This document shows, piece by piece, positions 9,453-19,731 of a DNA stretch of 64,000 bases. Origin of the DNA: Candidatus Korobacter versatilis (lineage in GTDB: Bacteria > Acidobacteriota > Terriglobia > Terriglobales > Acidobacteriaceae). Position 1 is the stretch's first letter. Each line of letters begins with the position of its first letter. Location of the stretch: contig JACPNR010000011.1 in NCBI GenBank assembly GCA_016185395.1, forward strand, positions 62,001 to 126,000. The letters run 5' to 3'. The position numbers and the translations under genes were made by a program. Below the pieces are notes generated by a model, which was not told the origin of the DNA, searched no databases, and saw only the letters and a program-made list of their open reading frames with translations.

Positions 9453-9887
9453 ATGAAGCGCGAATATCCCGACCGTCCGCTGATCGGCGTGGGCGCGATC
9501 ATCATCGAGCGCGGGCGCGCGCTCGTCATCCGCCGCGCCACCGAGCCGCTCAAGGGCGAGTGGTCCATCCCGGGCGGCATGCTCGAGTTGGGGGAGACGC
9601 TGCGCACGGGCGTGGCGCGCGAGGCGAAAGAAGAGACTGGGCTGGAGGTGGTCCCGCTCGAAGTGCTCGACGTGTACGACCGCATTGTCGCCGATCCCGA
9701 CGGACGCACGCGCTACCACTACGTCCTCATCGATTACCTGTGCGAGGTCTCGGGCGGGGAACTGCGTGCCGCGAGTGACGCGAGTGAGGTGCGATGGATC
9801 ACGGAGGATGAGCTGAAAGGCTTTGCCATAGCAGATTCAGCGGAGGAAGTGATCCGCAAGGGATTCGACAAAGTAGCTAGGAGTTAG
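9453..9887 (+). CDS. NUDIX hydrolase
   Basis: 144 residues from ATG 9453. The full Nudix box is at residues 42-64 (GMLELGETL...REAKEETGL), with REAKEE supplying the metal ligands. GEWSIPGG precedes the box as in ADP-ribose/nucleotide hydrolases. The substrate cannot be told. The last codons (KVARS) and the TAG stop come from the left arm of hairpin element F, so the element probably replaced the original C-terminus. Element E lies just upstream. Confidence 0.92.
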   Translation: MKREYPDRPLIGVGAIIIERGRALVIRRATEPLKGEWSIPGGMLELGETLRTGVAREAKEETGLEVVPLEVLDVYDRIVADPDGRTRYHYVLIDYLCEVSGGELRAASDASEVRWITEDELKGFAIADSAEEVIRKGFDKVARS

Positions 9888-9951
9888 TAGTTAGGAGTTA
9901 GCGCGCGGGCGCATTCACTTGCTAGCTCCTAACTACTAGCTACTAACTCCT
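9874..9951. repeat. word-repeat hairpin element F
   Basis: Left arm 9874-9901 repeats TAGGAGTTAGTAG. Right arm 9920-9951 repeats CTCCTAACTACTAGC. The loop is 18 bases. The NUDIX stop codon (9885-9887) lies inside the left arm. Confidence 0.85.
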
Positions 9952-9955
9952 CTAT

Positions 9956-9987
9956 CAAAAGGAAGCGGCCCGCCGTAGGACGGGCCG
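9956..9987 (-). terminator. terminator of the candidate RNA
   Basis: On the minus strand the perfect 9-base-pair stem CGGCCCGTC...GGCGGGCCG class hairpin at 9966-9987 is followed by CTTCCTTTT. The tail is short of a pure T-tract but the stem is strong. Confidence 0.6.
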
Positions 9988-10078
9988 CCGGTGGAACTGT
10001 TGAGTTTGGCTTGAGGCTTCCGCTCACTCGAGCGGTCCCTACACCACGTGGGGACAGAAAGGCTTCAGAGCGGACGCC

Positions 10079-10147
10079 CTAAGCCTCAGCCACCTCACCT
10101 AACGCCGGTCTCAGCCGACTACTACCATCTTCAGATCTCATTTGCAC
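10079..10147 (-). CDS. 22-residue peptide frame with a near-perfect Shine-Dalgarno
   Basis: GTG 10147 opens VQMRSEDGSSRLRPALGEVAEA and stops at TAG 10079-10081. GGAGG (10155-10159) is 7 bases before GTG and sits in a run matching 13 of 14 bases complementary to the usual 16S 3' end. An ATG two codons later (10141) is an alternative. The peptide is hydrophilic with no signal or membrane helix. It may be a small protein, or a leader whose translation decides the fold of the RNA behind it, because its stop codon abuts the pairing strand 10081-10092. Confidence 0.4.
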   Translation of the reverse strand: MQMRSEDGSSRLRPALGEVAEA

Positions 10148-10223
10148 TGGACCACCTCCTTTCCGGTGTACGCCCACAATAGCGCGGGTGAGGAGCTGAT
10201 TCAATCCCCCAGAAAGGAAAAAT

Positions 10224-10294
10224 CCACCACAGAGACACAGAGGCACAGAGGAATCCAGATGAAAAAACTCCGTGCCTCAGTGCCTCCGTGGTGG
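10224..10294. repeat. word-repeat hairpin element G
   Basis: Left arm 10224-10251 (CCACCACAGAGACACAGAGG...) and right arm 10268-10294 (CTCCGTGCCTCAGTGCC...GTGGTGG) are complementary. The loop is 16 bases. The word matches element E 800 bases away, but the loops differ. Confidence 0.85.
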
Positions 10295-10304
10295 GTGTGG
10301 GTTT

Positions 10305-10931
10305 CTATCCTTTCCAGCGATACGCACCCGGCTGGCGGAGGCCGAGGTGCTGGAGTACGCGGGCGGCGAACTCGCGCGCCATCTCGCCCGCCGATTTCGG
10401 CCGGTTATAGAAGGTAGGGATGAGCGGGAAGATGGTCGCGCCGGCGTCGGCGGCGCGCAGCATGTTCTGCAGGTGGATCTTGTTCAGCGGGGTCTCGCGG
10501 ACACACAGGATGAGCGGCCGCTGCTCCTTCAAGCAGACGTCGGCGGCGCGCTCGGTGAGCTTCGATGCCAGCCCACAGGCGATGCCGGCGAGCGTCCCCA
10601 TCGAGCATGGGATGACGACCATCGCGTCCGAGGGATAGCTGCCCGAAGCGACGTTGGCGCCGATGTCATCGTTGTTCTGCTGGTGCGTCTTCGATTTCTT
10701 AGGTGCGCCTTTCCCGAGCAGTTGCGGCAGGATGTTGCTCCGCCCCTTGACGCCGAGTTCTTCCGCCAGCACGCGCAACGCGTTGTCGCTGGCGATGAAG
10801 TTCACGGTGGCGACGCGGCCATCGCGCTCGAGGGCCAGCAGCAGCTCGCGGGCGAAGACCGACCCAGAGGCGCCGGTCATGGCGACGGTGATGTTGACGT
10901 TGCCGGGAAGATGGGCTGGCATGGGCGACAT
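10305..10931 (-). CDS. ubiX: UbiX-type flavin prenyltransferase
   Basis: 208 residues from ATG 10931; ATG 10922 is equally possible. It makes prenylated FMN, the cofactor of UbiD-type decarboxylases, from FMN and dimethylallyl phosphate. Visible family motifs are MTGASGSVFARELLLAL, the late PCSMGTLAGIACGLASKLTERAADVCLKE block, RETPLNKIHLQNM and PTFYNRP. The enzyme may serve ubiquinone/menaquinone synthesis or an aromatic decarboxylase; no ubiD is in the window. It is divergent from larB with about 60 bases between starts. Confidence 0.93.
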   Translation of the reverse strand: MSPMPAHLPGNVNITVAMTGASGSVFARELLLALERDGRVATVNFIASDNALRVLAEELGVKGRSNILPQLLGKGAPKKSKTHQQNNDDIGANVASGSYPSDAMVVIPCSMGTLAGIACGLASKLTERAADVCLKEQRPLILCVRETPLNKIHLQNMLRAADAGATIFPLIPTFYNRPKSAGEMAREFAARVLQHLGLRQPGAYRWKG

Positions 10932-10994
10932 CGAGGATATCAGGCTGGCTAGTGCCTTCGTCCAGTCGGCGCATTTGATACTCTGACTGCCTCC

Positions 10995-11741
10995 GTGGAC
11001 GCTCAATCCATCAAGCAGCTTTTCGACCAGGTGCGGGCGCGCAAGCTCTCGCCCGATGAGGCGGTCGCGCGCCTGCGCCACATGCCGTTCGAGGACCTGG
11101 GCTTTGCCAAGGTAGACCACCACCGCGCGCTGCGCGCGGGCATGCCGGAGGTCATCCTGGCAAAAGGGAAGACGCCGGCGCAGGTCGCGGGCATCTTCGC
11201 GAAGCTGGCGAAACATGGCCGGAACGTCCTCGCCACGCGCGCGACCAAGGCGCAGTACGCCGCCGTGCGCAAGGAGCTGAGAAAAGCGGAGTACCGAGAA
11301 CTCTCCGGCGCCATCGTCCTCGAGCAGGACACGCGCAAGTACGGCAAAGGGAAGATCACCGTCGTTTCCGCGGGAACATCCGACATCCCCGTCGCGGAAG
11401 AAGCCGTCGTGACCGCCGAGGTGATGGGCAACGACGTGGAGCATCTTTACGACGTCGGCGTCGCCGGCATCCATCGCCTGCTGGCAAACCGCAAAGTGCT
11501 CACCGAGGCGCGCGTGGTCATCGTCTGTGCCGGGATGGAAGGCGCGCTGCCGAGCGTGGTCGGAGGAATGGTCGGCGTTCCGGTGATCGCCGTGCCTACG
11601 AGCGTGGGCTACGGCGCGAGCTTCGAAGGCTTGGCCGCGCTGTTGGGGATGCTGAACTCCTGCGCGTCGAACGTGAGCGTGGTGAACATAGACAACGGCT
11701 TCGGCGCGGGCTACGTGGCGAGCGTCATCAATCGGCTGTAA
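10995..11741 (+). CDS. larB: LarB, nickel-pincer cofactor carboxylase
   Basis: 248 residues from GTG 10995. The C-terminal half is a PurE-like AIR carboxylase fold ([62 protein letters not shown]), which in LarB carboxylates and hydrolyses nicotinate adenine dinucleotide for the cofactor of lactate racemase-type enzymes. LarC and LarE are not in the window. The start lies only 12 bases after a GATACT motif, so the mRNA leader may be very short. It is convergent with purB. Confidence 0.92.
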   Translation: MDAQSIKQLFDQVRARKLSPDEAVARLRHMPFEDLGFAKVDHHRALRAGMPEVILAKGKTPAQVAGIFAKLAKHGRNVLATRATKAQYAAVRKELRKAEYRELSGAIVLEQDTRKYGKGKITVVSAGTSDIPVAEEAVVTAEVMGNDVEHLYDVGVAGIHRLLANRKVLTEARVVIVCAGMEGALPSVVGGMVGVPVIAVPTSVGYGASFEGLAALLGMLNSCASNVSVVNIDNGFGAGYVASVINRL

Positions 11742-11748
11742 AGGCCTT

Positions 11749-11827
11749 TAACCACGAAGGACACGAAGGAACACGAAGGATTTCCATTTTTCTTTCCTTG
11801 GTGAACCTTCGTGACCTTCGTGGTTTA
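11749..11827. repeat. word-repeat hairpin element H
   Basis: Left arm 11749-11779 repeats CACGAAGGA. Right arm 11796-11827 repeats CCTTCGTG. It fills the gap between convergent larB and purB and its right end overlaps the purB stop. The word is shared with element U at 45359. Confidence 0.85.
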
Positions 11828-13132
11828 GCTTTTCTTGGACTTCCCGAAGACCCGCTCGAAGATCTTGTCCACGTTCTTGAGCTGGCGCTTGAGGTCGAAG
11901 GCGCGCTCGATCTGCTTGCGCGGCACGCGCGCCGTGACCTGCTTGTCCTTCATGATGAGCTGCTTGAAGTTCTCGCCCTGCTTCCACGCGCGCATCGCGT
12001 TCTTCTGCACCTGGCGATAGGCCTGCTCGCGCGACATGCCATGCTCGGCGAGGTCGAGCAGCACTTGTCCGCTGAAGACGAGGCCTCCGGTGGACTCGAG
12101 GTTGGCGAGCATGCGCTTGGGATAGACCAGCAGCGTGTCGATCAGGTTCGTGGTCTTCGCCAGCATGTAGTTCAGCAGGATGGTGGAATCCGGCAGGATG
12201 ACGCGCTCCACCGACGAGTGCGAGATATCGCGCTCGTGCCACAGCGCCACGTTCTCGAAGGCCGCCTGCGCGTTCCCGCGGATAACGCGCGCGAGTCCGC
12301 ATATCTGCTCGCACGTCACGGGATTGCGCTTGTGCGGCATCGCCGACGAGCCCTTCTGCTTCTCGCTGAAGAATTCCTCGGCTTCACGCACTTCCGTGCG
12401 CTGCAGGTGACGGACCTCGAGCGCGACCTTCTCGAGCGTGGCTGCGATCACGGCCAGCGTCGCCAGGTAGTTGGCGTGACGGTCGCGTGAGATGACCTGC
12501 GTGGTGATGGAATCGACTTCGAGACCGAGCCGCTCGCATATCTGCTCTTCAAACTCGGGTTCGAGGTGCGCCAGGTTCCCGACGGCGCCGGAGAGCTTGC
12601 CGACGCGCATCTCTTCTGCCGCGCGCTCGAAGCGGGCGATGTCGCGCTCGACCTCGGCGTACCAGGTGGCCAGCTTCAGGCCGAAAGTGATGGGTTCGGC
12701 ATGGATGCCGTGCGTGCGGCCGATCTGCGGCGTGCGCTTGAACTCGAAGGCGCGGCGCTTGAGCACGTCGCGCAGCTTGTCGAGGTCCTTGCGGATGATG
12801 CTGCTTGCGTCCTTGACCTGCAGTGCCTGCGCCGTGTCCACCACGTCGTTGGAGGTAAGCCCGTAGTGCAGCCAGCGCGCTTGCGGTCCGACTTTTTCCG
12901 CGACCGCGGTAGTGAAGGCGATCACGTCGTGCTTGACCTCGGCCTCGACCTCGTGGATGCGCTTGAGGTCGAAGCCGCCTCTATCGCGGATGGCGGCGGC
13001 GGCTTCCGCGGGGACGATGCCGGCGGCGGCCAGCGTCTCAGTGGCGGCCACTTCCACCTTCAGCCACATGCGGAACTTGTTCTCGTCACTCCAGATGCGG
13101 CCCATCTCAGGACGCGTATAGCGAGGGATCAC
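11825..13132 (-). CDS. purB: adenylosuccinate lyase
   Basis: 435 residues from GTG 13132, chosen because AAGGAG lies 8 bases upstream; the longer frame upstream has no family similarity. It catalyses two fumarate-releasing steps of purine synthesis (SAICAR to AICAR, adenylosuccinate to AMP). The signature SSAMPHKRNPVTCEQI is present with the mobile catalytic loop, as are GLTSNDVVDT and IGRTHGIHAEPITFG, which hold the catalytic His. It ends in a Lys-rich tail (FGKSKKS) beside hairpin element H. Confidence 0.96.
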   Translation of the reverse strand: MIPRYTRPEMGRIWSDENKFRMWLKVEVAATETLAAAGIVPAEAAAAIRDRGGFDLKRIHEVEAEVKHDVIAFTTAVAEKVGPQARWLHYGLTSNDVVDTAQALQVKDASSIIRKDLDKLRDVLKRRAFEFKRTPQIGRTHGIHAEPITFGLKLATWYAEVERDIARFERAAEEMRVGKLSGAVGNLAHLEPEFEEQICERLGLEVDSITTQVISRDRHANYLATLAVIAATLEKVALEVRHLQRTEVREAEEFFSEKQKGSSAMPHKRNPVTCEQICGLARVIRGNAQAAFENVALWHERDISHSSVERVILPDSTILLNYMLAKTTNLIDTLLVYPKRMLANLESTGGLVFSGQVLLDLAEHGMSREQAYRQVQKNAMRAWKQGENFKQLIMKDKQVTARVPRKQIERAFDLKRQLKNVDKIFERVFGKSKKS

Positions 13133-13319
13133 GGGGCAAGCTCCTTGCGGTTTTTGTGTACCGACAGCGCCAAAAATCGTACGATGGGGAAACTCTGGAT
13201 TGTAAACGCTGGGGCCTCCGCCGGCCAAAGCGAGCACACAAAAGGAACGTGCGCTCCCCCGCCTGCCGAATGGTAGCGAGGGGATGACTCTCGGCAGAGG
13301 GAAGCGCACGGGAGCGAGA

Positions 13320-13805
13320 ATGCGACGTATTATATCGGAGAGCGATAGAATAGCAGGGGCCCGGGGGAACCCGCGCCCGGGCAACGACTATTACCGTGCC
13401 ATGTCCGAATTCCGGCACCAGATCCGCCGCTTCGTCCGCTTCAGTGAGGGCGTAGCGGAAGGCGCCGGCGTGGAACCGCAGCAACACCTGCTGATGCTCG
13501 TTATTCGCGGACTGCCCGAAGGCATGAAACCTTCGATCCGCGGGCTGGCCGACCGGCTGCTGCTCAAGCACCACAGCGTGGTCGAACTGGTGGACCGCTC
13601 CGAGCGCATGGGACTGGTGCGGCGCGTGGCCGATAAAGACGATCGCCGTCTCGTGCTGGTCGAACTGACCAGCAAGGGCGACCGCCTGTTGCAAAAGATA
13701 TTCGTCCAGAACCGCGAGAAGCTGCGTTCGCAGTCGCGCGAGCTTTCCGAGGCGCTGGCCAGGCTCACCCGCGAGCAGAAGGCAGGCGGTCGACGGCGTA
13801 AGTAG
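13320..13805 (+). CDS. MarR-family transcriptional regulator
   Basis: 161 residues from ATG 13320. The winged-helix signature lies at PSIRGLADRLLLKHHSVVELVDRSERMGLVRRVADKDDRRLVLVELT. ATG 13401 would remove a conserved-looking DYYRA segment, so the earlier start is kept, although a GC hairpin at 13358-13382 falls inside the reading frame. The clcA-like channel gene starts 50 bases downstream, so the regulator probably controls or shares its transcript. It is divergent from purB. Confidence 0.85.
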   Translation: MRRIISESDRIAGARGNPRPGNDYYRAMSEFRHQIRRFVRFSEGVAEGAGVEPQQHLLMLVIRGLPEGMKPSIRGLADRLLLKHHSVVELVDRSERMGLVRRVADKDDRRLVLVELTSKGDRLLQKIFVQNREKLRSQSRELSEALARLTREQKAGGRRRK

Positions 13806-13854
13806 CCACGGCCTCCGGCGGATGCGCGCGTGCATCCCACTTACCGGAGGCAAC

Positions 13855-15654
13855 ATGCCAGCAAGCGCAGCGACAGCGGGCAAGCCCGCCGCTTTCACCG
13901 CCGAATTCCGCATGCTCACCGTGTCGCTGCTCGCGGCGGCCATCGGCATCGTGGCGGGCGTTATCGCCTTCCTGCTGTACAACCTCATCGGCTTCTTCAC
14001 CAACCTCTTCTTCTTCCACCACATGGGTTTCGTTTTCCCGAGCCTGCAGACGAACACGCTTGGCTTCTGGGTGATCGTGGTGCCCGTGGCCGGCGGACTC
14101 ATCGTCGGACTCATGGCCCGCTACGGCACGGACAAGATCCGCGGTCACGGCATCCCGGAAGCGATGGAAGCGGTGCTGGTGAACCGCAGCCGCATCTCGC
14201 CGCGTGTCGCCGTGCTCAAGCCCATCTCGGCGGCGATTGCCATCGGTACCGGCGGGCCGTTCGGCGCGGAAGGCCCGATCATCCAGACAGGCGGAGCGTT
14301 CGGCTCGCTCGTCGGCCAGGTCTTCCACACCACCGCCGCCGAACGCAAGGTGCTGCTCGCGTGCGGCGCGGCCGCGGGCATGGCGGCGACCTTCTCCACG
14401 CCCATCGCGGCGGTGATCCTGGCCATCGAACTGCTGCTCTTCGAATTCAAGGCGCGAAGCTTTATCCCGCTGGTCATCGCTTCCACGCTCGCGACTTCCA
14501 TCCACATCCGGCTGATGGGCCCCGGTCCGATGTTCGACGTGGGCACGCACGACTTCGGCGTGCCGCGCGCGCTGCCGTTCTATTTGCTGCTCGGGTTGCT
14601 GTGCGGCGTGGCCGCCGTCGGGCTGAGCAAGCTGCTCTACTGGGTCGAAGACCTGTTCGAGAAGCTGCCGGTGAACGAGATGTGGTGGCCGGCCATCGGC
14701 GCGCTCGGACTCGGCATCATCGGATACTTCGTGCCGCGCGTGCTCGGCGTGGGTTACGACACCATCTCTGACATCCTCACCGACCGGCTCACGCTCTCCG
14801 TGCTCGTCCTGGTGCTGGTCTTCAAGACGCTGGCACTGGTCATCTCGCTGGGCTCGGGGACGTCTGGCGGCTTGCTGGCCCCGACTTTCATGTCGAGCGC
14901 GGCCATGGGCTCGGTCTTCGCCGTCGCCATGAACCGCATCTTCCCCGCGGCGCACCTCTCGCCGGCGGCCTTCGCGCTGGTCGCGATGGGAGCGGTCTTC
15001 GGCGCGGCTTCGCGCGCGACGTTCACGTTCATCATCTTCGCGTTCGAGATCACGCGCGATTACAACGCGGTGCTGCCGCTGATGCTGGTCTGCGTGATCG
15101 CCGACGGCATCGCCATCTGGATGCAGCCTGGCGCTTCCATCATGACGGAGAAACTTGCGCGCCGCGGCCTGAAAATCCATGCCGAATACGAGCCCGACGT
15201 GATGACGCAGGTCACGGTCGGCACTGCGATGACGCCCGACATTCCCACCATTCCCGCGACCATGCCGCTGCTCGAGCTTGCCGGGATGATGACCAGCGGA
15301 CATCCCCTCGCCCGGCATTATGCACTGCCCATCGTGGATGGGGAGGAACGGCTCGTCGCCATCATCACGCGCGGCGACGTCGTAAAACGGCTCGAGCACG
15401 AGCCGCAATCGAGCGCCACCGTACTCGAGGCGGGCACGCCCGATCCGGTGGTGGCGTATCCGGACGAGGGGCTGCACGAAGCCGTGGAGCGGATGCTGCG
15501 CGCCGAGGTCGGGCGGCTGCCGGTCGTCAGCCGTGAACACCCGAAGCGCGTGGTGGGATATCTCGGACGCGCCGGCGTGATGGCCGCCCGCATGCGCCGC
15601 CTCGAAGAGGAGCACGTCCGCGAGCCGGGCTGGTGGGGAAAGACGACGGCTTGA
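13855..15654 (+). CDS. ClC-family chloride channel or antiporter with two CBS domains
   Basis: 599 residues from ATG 13855, with CCGGAGG 5 bases upstream. About ten membrane helices fill residues 18-430. The first selectivity motif is GHGIP (97-101) where most ClC proteins have GSGIP. GAEGP (137-141) keeps the gating glutamate E139. GSGTSGGLLAPTF supplies the third anion-site segment. Two CBS domains (about 455-590: VGTAMTPDIPTIPATMPLLELAGMM and onward) close the protein and usually bind adenine nucleotides. The Ser to His change makes ion preference uncertain. It is likely co-transcribed with marR. Confidence 0.93.
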   Translation: MPASAATAGKPAAFTAEFRMLTVSLLAAAIGIVAGVIAFLLYNLIGFFTNLFFFHHMGFVFPSLQTNTLGFWVIVVPVAGGLIVGLMARYGTDKIRGHGIPEAMEAVLVNRSRISPRVAVLKPISAAIAIGTGGPFGAEGPIIQTGGAFGSLVGQVFHTTAAERKVLLACGAAAGMAATFSTPIAAVILAIELLLFEFKARSFIPLVIASTLATSIHIRLMGPGPMFDVGTHDFGVPRALPFYLLLGLLCGVAAVGLSKLLYWVEDLFEKLPVNEMWWPAIGALGLGIIGYFVPRVLGVGYDTISDILTDRLTLSVLVLVLVFKTLALVISLGSGTSGGLLAPTFMSSAAMGSVFAVAMNRIFPAAHLSPAAFALVAMGAVFGAASRATFTFIIFAFEITRDYNAVLPLMLVCVIADGIAIWMQPGASIMTEKLARRGLKIHAEYEPDVMTQVTVGTAMTPDIPTIPATMPLLELAGMMTSGHPLARHYALPIVDGEERLVAIITRGDVVKRLEHEPQSSATVLEAGTPDPVVAYPDEGLHEAVERMLRAEVGRLPVVSREHPKRVVGYLGRAGVMAARMRRLEEEHVREPGWWGKTTA

Positions 15655-15662
15655 TCGCAGCT

Positions 15663-15685
15663 TTGAGATTGCAGATTGCAGAATA
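15663..15685. repeat. single arm of a word-repeat hairpin (I)
   Basis: TTGAGATTGCAGATTGCAG is the same word as element N in dnaE2 but has no complementary arm nearby. It looks like a half or decayed element between convergent genes. Confidence 0.5.
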
Positions 15686-15735
15686 GGCCGGGAGTGACGG
15701 CTCATTCGGCGATCAGAGATTCCGCAAACTCCCGA

Positions 15736-15990
15736 CTAGCCCGTGACCCCGAACAGCTTCTCCATCTCGTCATAGAGAAACCCTTCGCCGGGTTTATAGG
15801 GCTGCACCCACGCGTCGTCGAGCACGAATTGCGGGATGGCGCGCTTGCCCGTTTGCTTGACCACTTCGTCCGCCGCGCCGGGCGTGGACTCGATGTCGAT
15901 CTCGCTGTAAGCGATGTTGTGCTTGGCGAGCCAGCGCTTGGCCTCGCGACAGTCAGGACACCAGGGAGCGGAATAAACGGTCAGGGCCAT
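15736..15990 (-). CDS. glutaredoxin
   Basis: 84 residues, the normal size for a monomeric glutaredoxin. The dithiol active site is C11-P-D-C14. IPQF supplies the cis-proline (residues about 53-56). It would reduce disulfides or act as a NrdH/mycoredoxin-type cytoplasmic thiol carrier. It stands alone, convergent with the ClC gene. Confidence 0.9.
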   Translation of the reverse strand: MALTVYSAPWCPDCREAKRWLAKHNIAYSEIDIESTPGAADEVVKQTGKRAIPQFVLDDAWVQPYKPGEGFLYDEMEKLFGVTG

Positions 15991-16031
15991 GGGGGAATAG
16001 ATGACGGCACGCGCTGCAAAGTTTCAGGCAA

Positions 16032-16065
16032 GCAAAAGCCGTCCGCCGTGGCGGACGGCTTTTGC
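16032..16065 (-). terminator. strong terminator downstream of clpC
   Basis: GCAAAAGCCGTCCGCC pairs with its complement across a tiny loop, and the flanking A and T runs let it work on both strands. It lies 9 bases after the clpC stop codon. Confidence 0.85.
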
Positions 16066-16073
16066 TTGATGGT

Positions 16074-18521
<2,448 letters not shown>

Positions 18522-18714
18522 GTCCCTCTCCGCGGAGGACCTGCGCAGCGGCCGCACCATGCGGCAGCGCCAAGCCTCCTTGTTGCGCCCCCGGAGTCAC
18601 CGCTGATCCCGGAAGCAAACACTGTTATCGCTGGCCCTGCGACGATTATGCGCTTCCCATCGCCGCTCTCCCAACAAAACCTTTACTCGTCCACTTCTTG
18701 CCACCCGCGCACCT

Positions 18715-19431
18715 CTACGCCGGCAGCGCTTCCGGTCGCAGCTCCTCGACACGGCCGGCGGCCATGCGCAATACGCGGTCGCAGCGGCGCGCAAAATCCA
18801 TGTTGTGGGTGACGATGAGGGAGGTGAGCCCGTGCTCGCGATGCAACCTGGAGATCAGCTCGAAGACCAGCTCGGCGGTCCTTGTATCCAGATCGCCGGT
18901 CGGCTCGTCGGCCATGAGCAGTTGCGGATGGGTTATCAGCGCGCGCGCCAACGCGACCCGCTGCTGCTCCCCGCCGCTGAGCTCGCCGGAACGATGGCCG
19001 GCGCGGTCTTCGAGTCCCACTTCGCGCAACCACCGGCGGGCTTCCTGCTCGGCCTCAGACTTGTTGTGGCCCCGCATCAACAGCGGCATCGCCACATTTT
19101 CCACAGCTGTGAATTCCGGCAGCAGGTAGTGGAACTGCCATACGAACCCTATTTGCCGGTTCCTGAATTCCGCCGCGGCATCGTCTGAGAGCGATCGCAG
19201 CTTCATTGCGGCGCAGTATACGTCACCTGCGGAAGCGCTATCAAGCGCGCCGAGGATGTGCAGTAAGGTACTCTTGCCCGCGCCGCTCTCGCCCACGATC
19301 GCCAACATCTCTCCCTTCCGTACCCGGAAGGACAAGTTTTCAAAGAGCACCAGGTCCGACTGCCCGCTGCGAAAGACCTTCTTGAGGCCTTCGACCCGCA
19401 GCAGCTCTGTCGTCTGTTCTATTGGATGCAC
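18715..19431 (-). CDS. lolD: LolD-like ABC transporter ATP-binding protein
   Basis: 238 residues from GTG 19431, with GGAGG 4 bases upstream. Walker A is GESGAGKS, the signature LSGGEQQRVALARAL, and Walker B LLMADEPTGDLD; the H-loop is THNMDF. Family features match the LolD/MacB group, which powers release of lipoproteins from the inner membrane. A LolC/E-type permease lies 8 kb away at 27732 on the other strand and is the likely partner, though MacB-type partners elsewhere cannot be excluded. Confidence 0.88.
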   Translation of the reverse strand: MHPIEQTTELLRVEGLKKVFRSGQSDLVLFENLSFRVRKGEMLAIVGESGAGKSTLLHILGALDSASAGDVYCAAMKLRSLSDDAAAEFRNRQIGFVWQFHYLLPEFTAVENVAMPLLMRGHNKSEAEQEARRWLREVGLEDRAGHRSGELSGGEQQRVALARALITHPQLLMADEPTGDLDTRTAELVFELISRLHREHGLTSLIVTHNMDFARRCDRVLRMAAGRVEELRPEALPA

Positions 19432-19731
19432 TCGTCCTCCGGTAGGAAGCGGAGATTCCGCACGTCCAGCATGGGTTTCCCCCGTGCTTCCTATTAGAAC
19501 CCCGGTTCCGGCGCGAGGTTCCGCCTGCGAGGTTACCCCGCCGCAGCGGGTCGGGCAACCAAACTCGAATATGGGATTCGGTAGAAGCAACCACGTAGAT
19601 AGAACGGGGAAGTCCGGCAGTTTTGCGGACTGGATTTGCAGCGCCGGTTTGCAGAGTAAGACTTTTCTGTTTTACTGAATGTTTGGCCCGAGTGGCCGGA
19701 AGCGGCCTGAAGGCCCGGAGAACAAGACGGA

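Larger units (their letters stand above)
9956..10162 (-). ncRNA. candidate structured RNA with a leader peptide and terminator
   Basis: Read on the minus strand this stretch begins with a near-perfect Shine-Dalgarno (10149-10162) and ends with an intrinsic terminator (9956-9987). In between are three compact hairpins: 10061-10085, 10035-10055 (GUCCC/GGGAC) and 10020-10035 (perfect CCGCUC/GAGCGG). A longer pairing of 10081-10092 with 10007-10019 encloses the last two. The 10081-10085 strand can pair either with 10061-10065 or with 10015-10019, so two exclusive folds are possible. No known RNA family is recognised. No minus-strand gene follows the terminator, so it looks like a free-standing transcript. 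Confidence 0.5.

Noticed and set aside
10149-10162. Fragment of a 16S rRNA 3' end on the plus strand
   Set aside because: GGACCACCTCCTTT resembles it only over 14 bases. The flanks do not match rRNA, and the minus strand gives a better reading as an RBS.
9363-10294. CRISPR array
   Set aside because: Repeat units are short words within two facing arms, with no constant repeat-spacer spacing and no cas genes.
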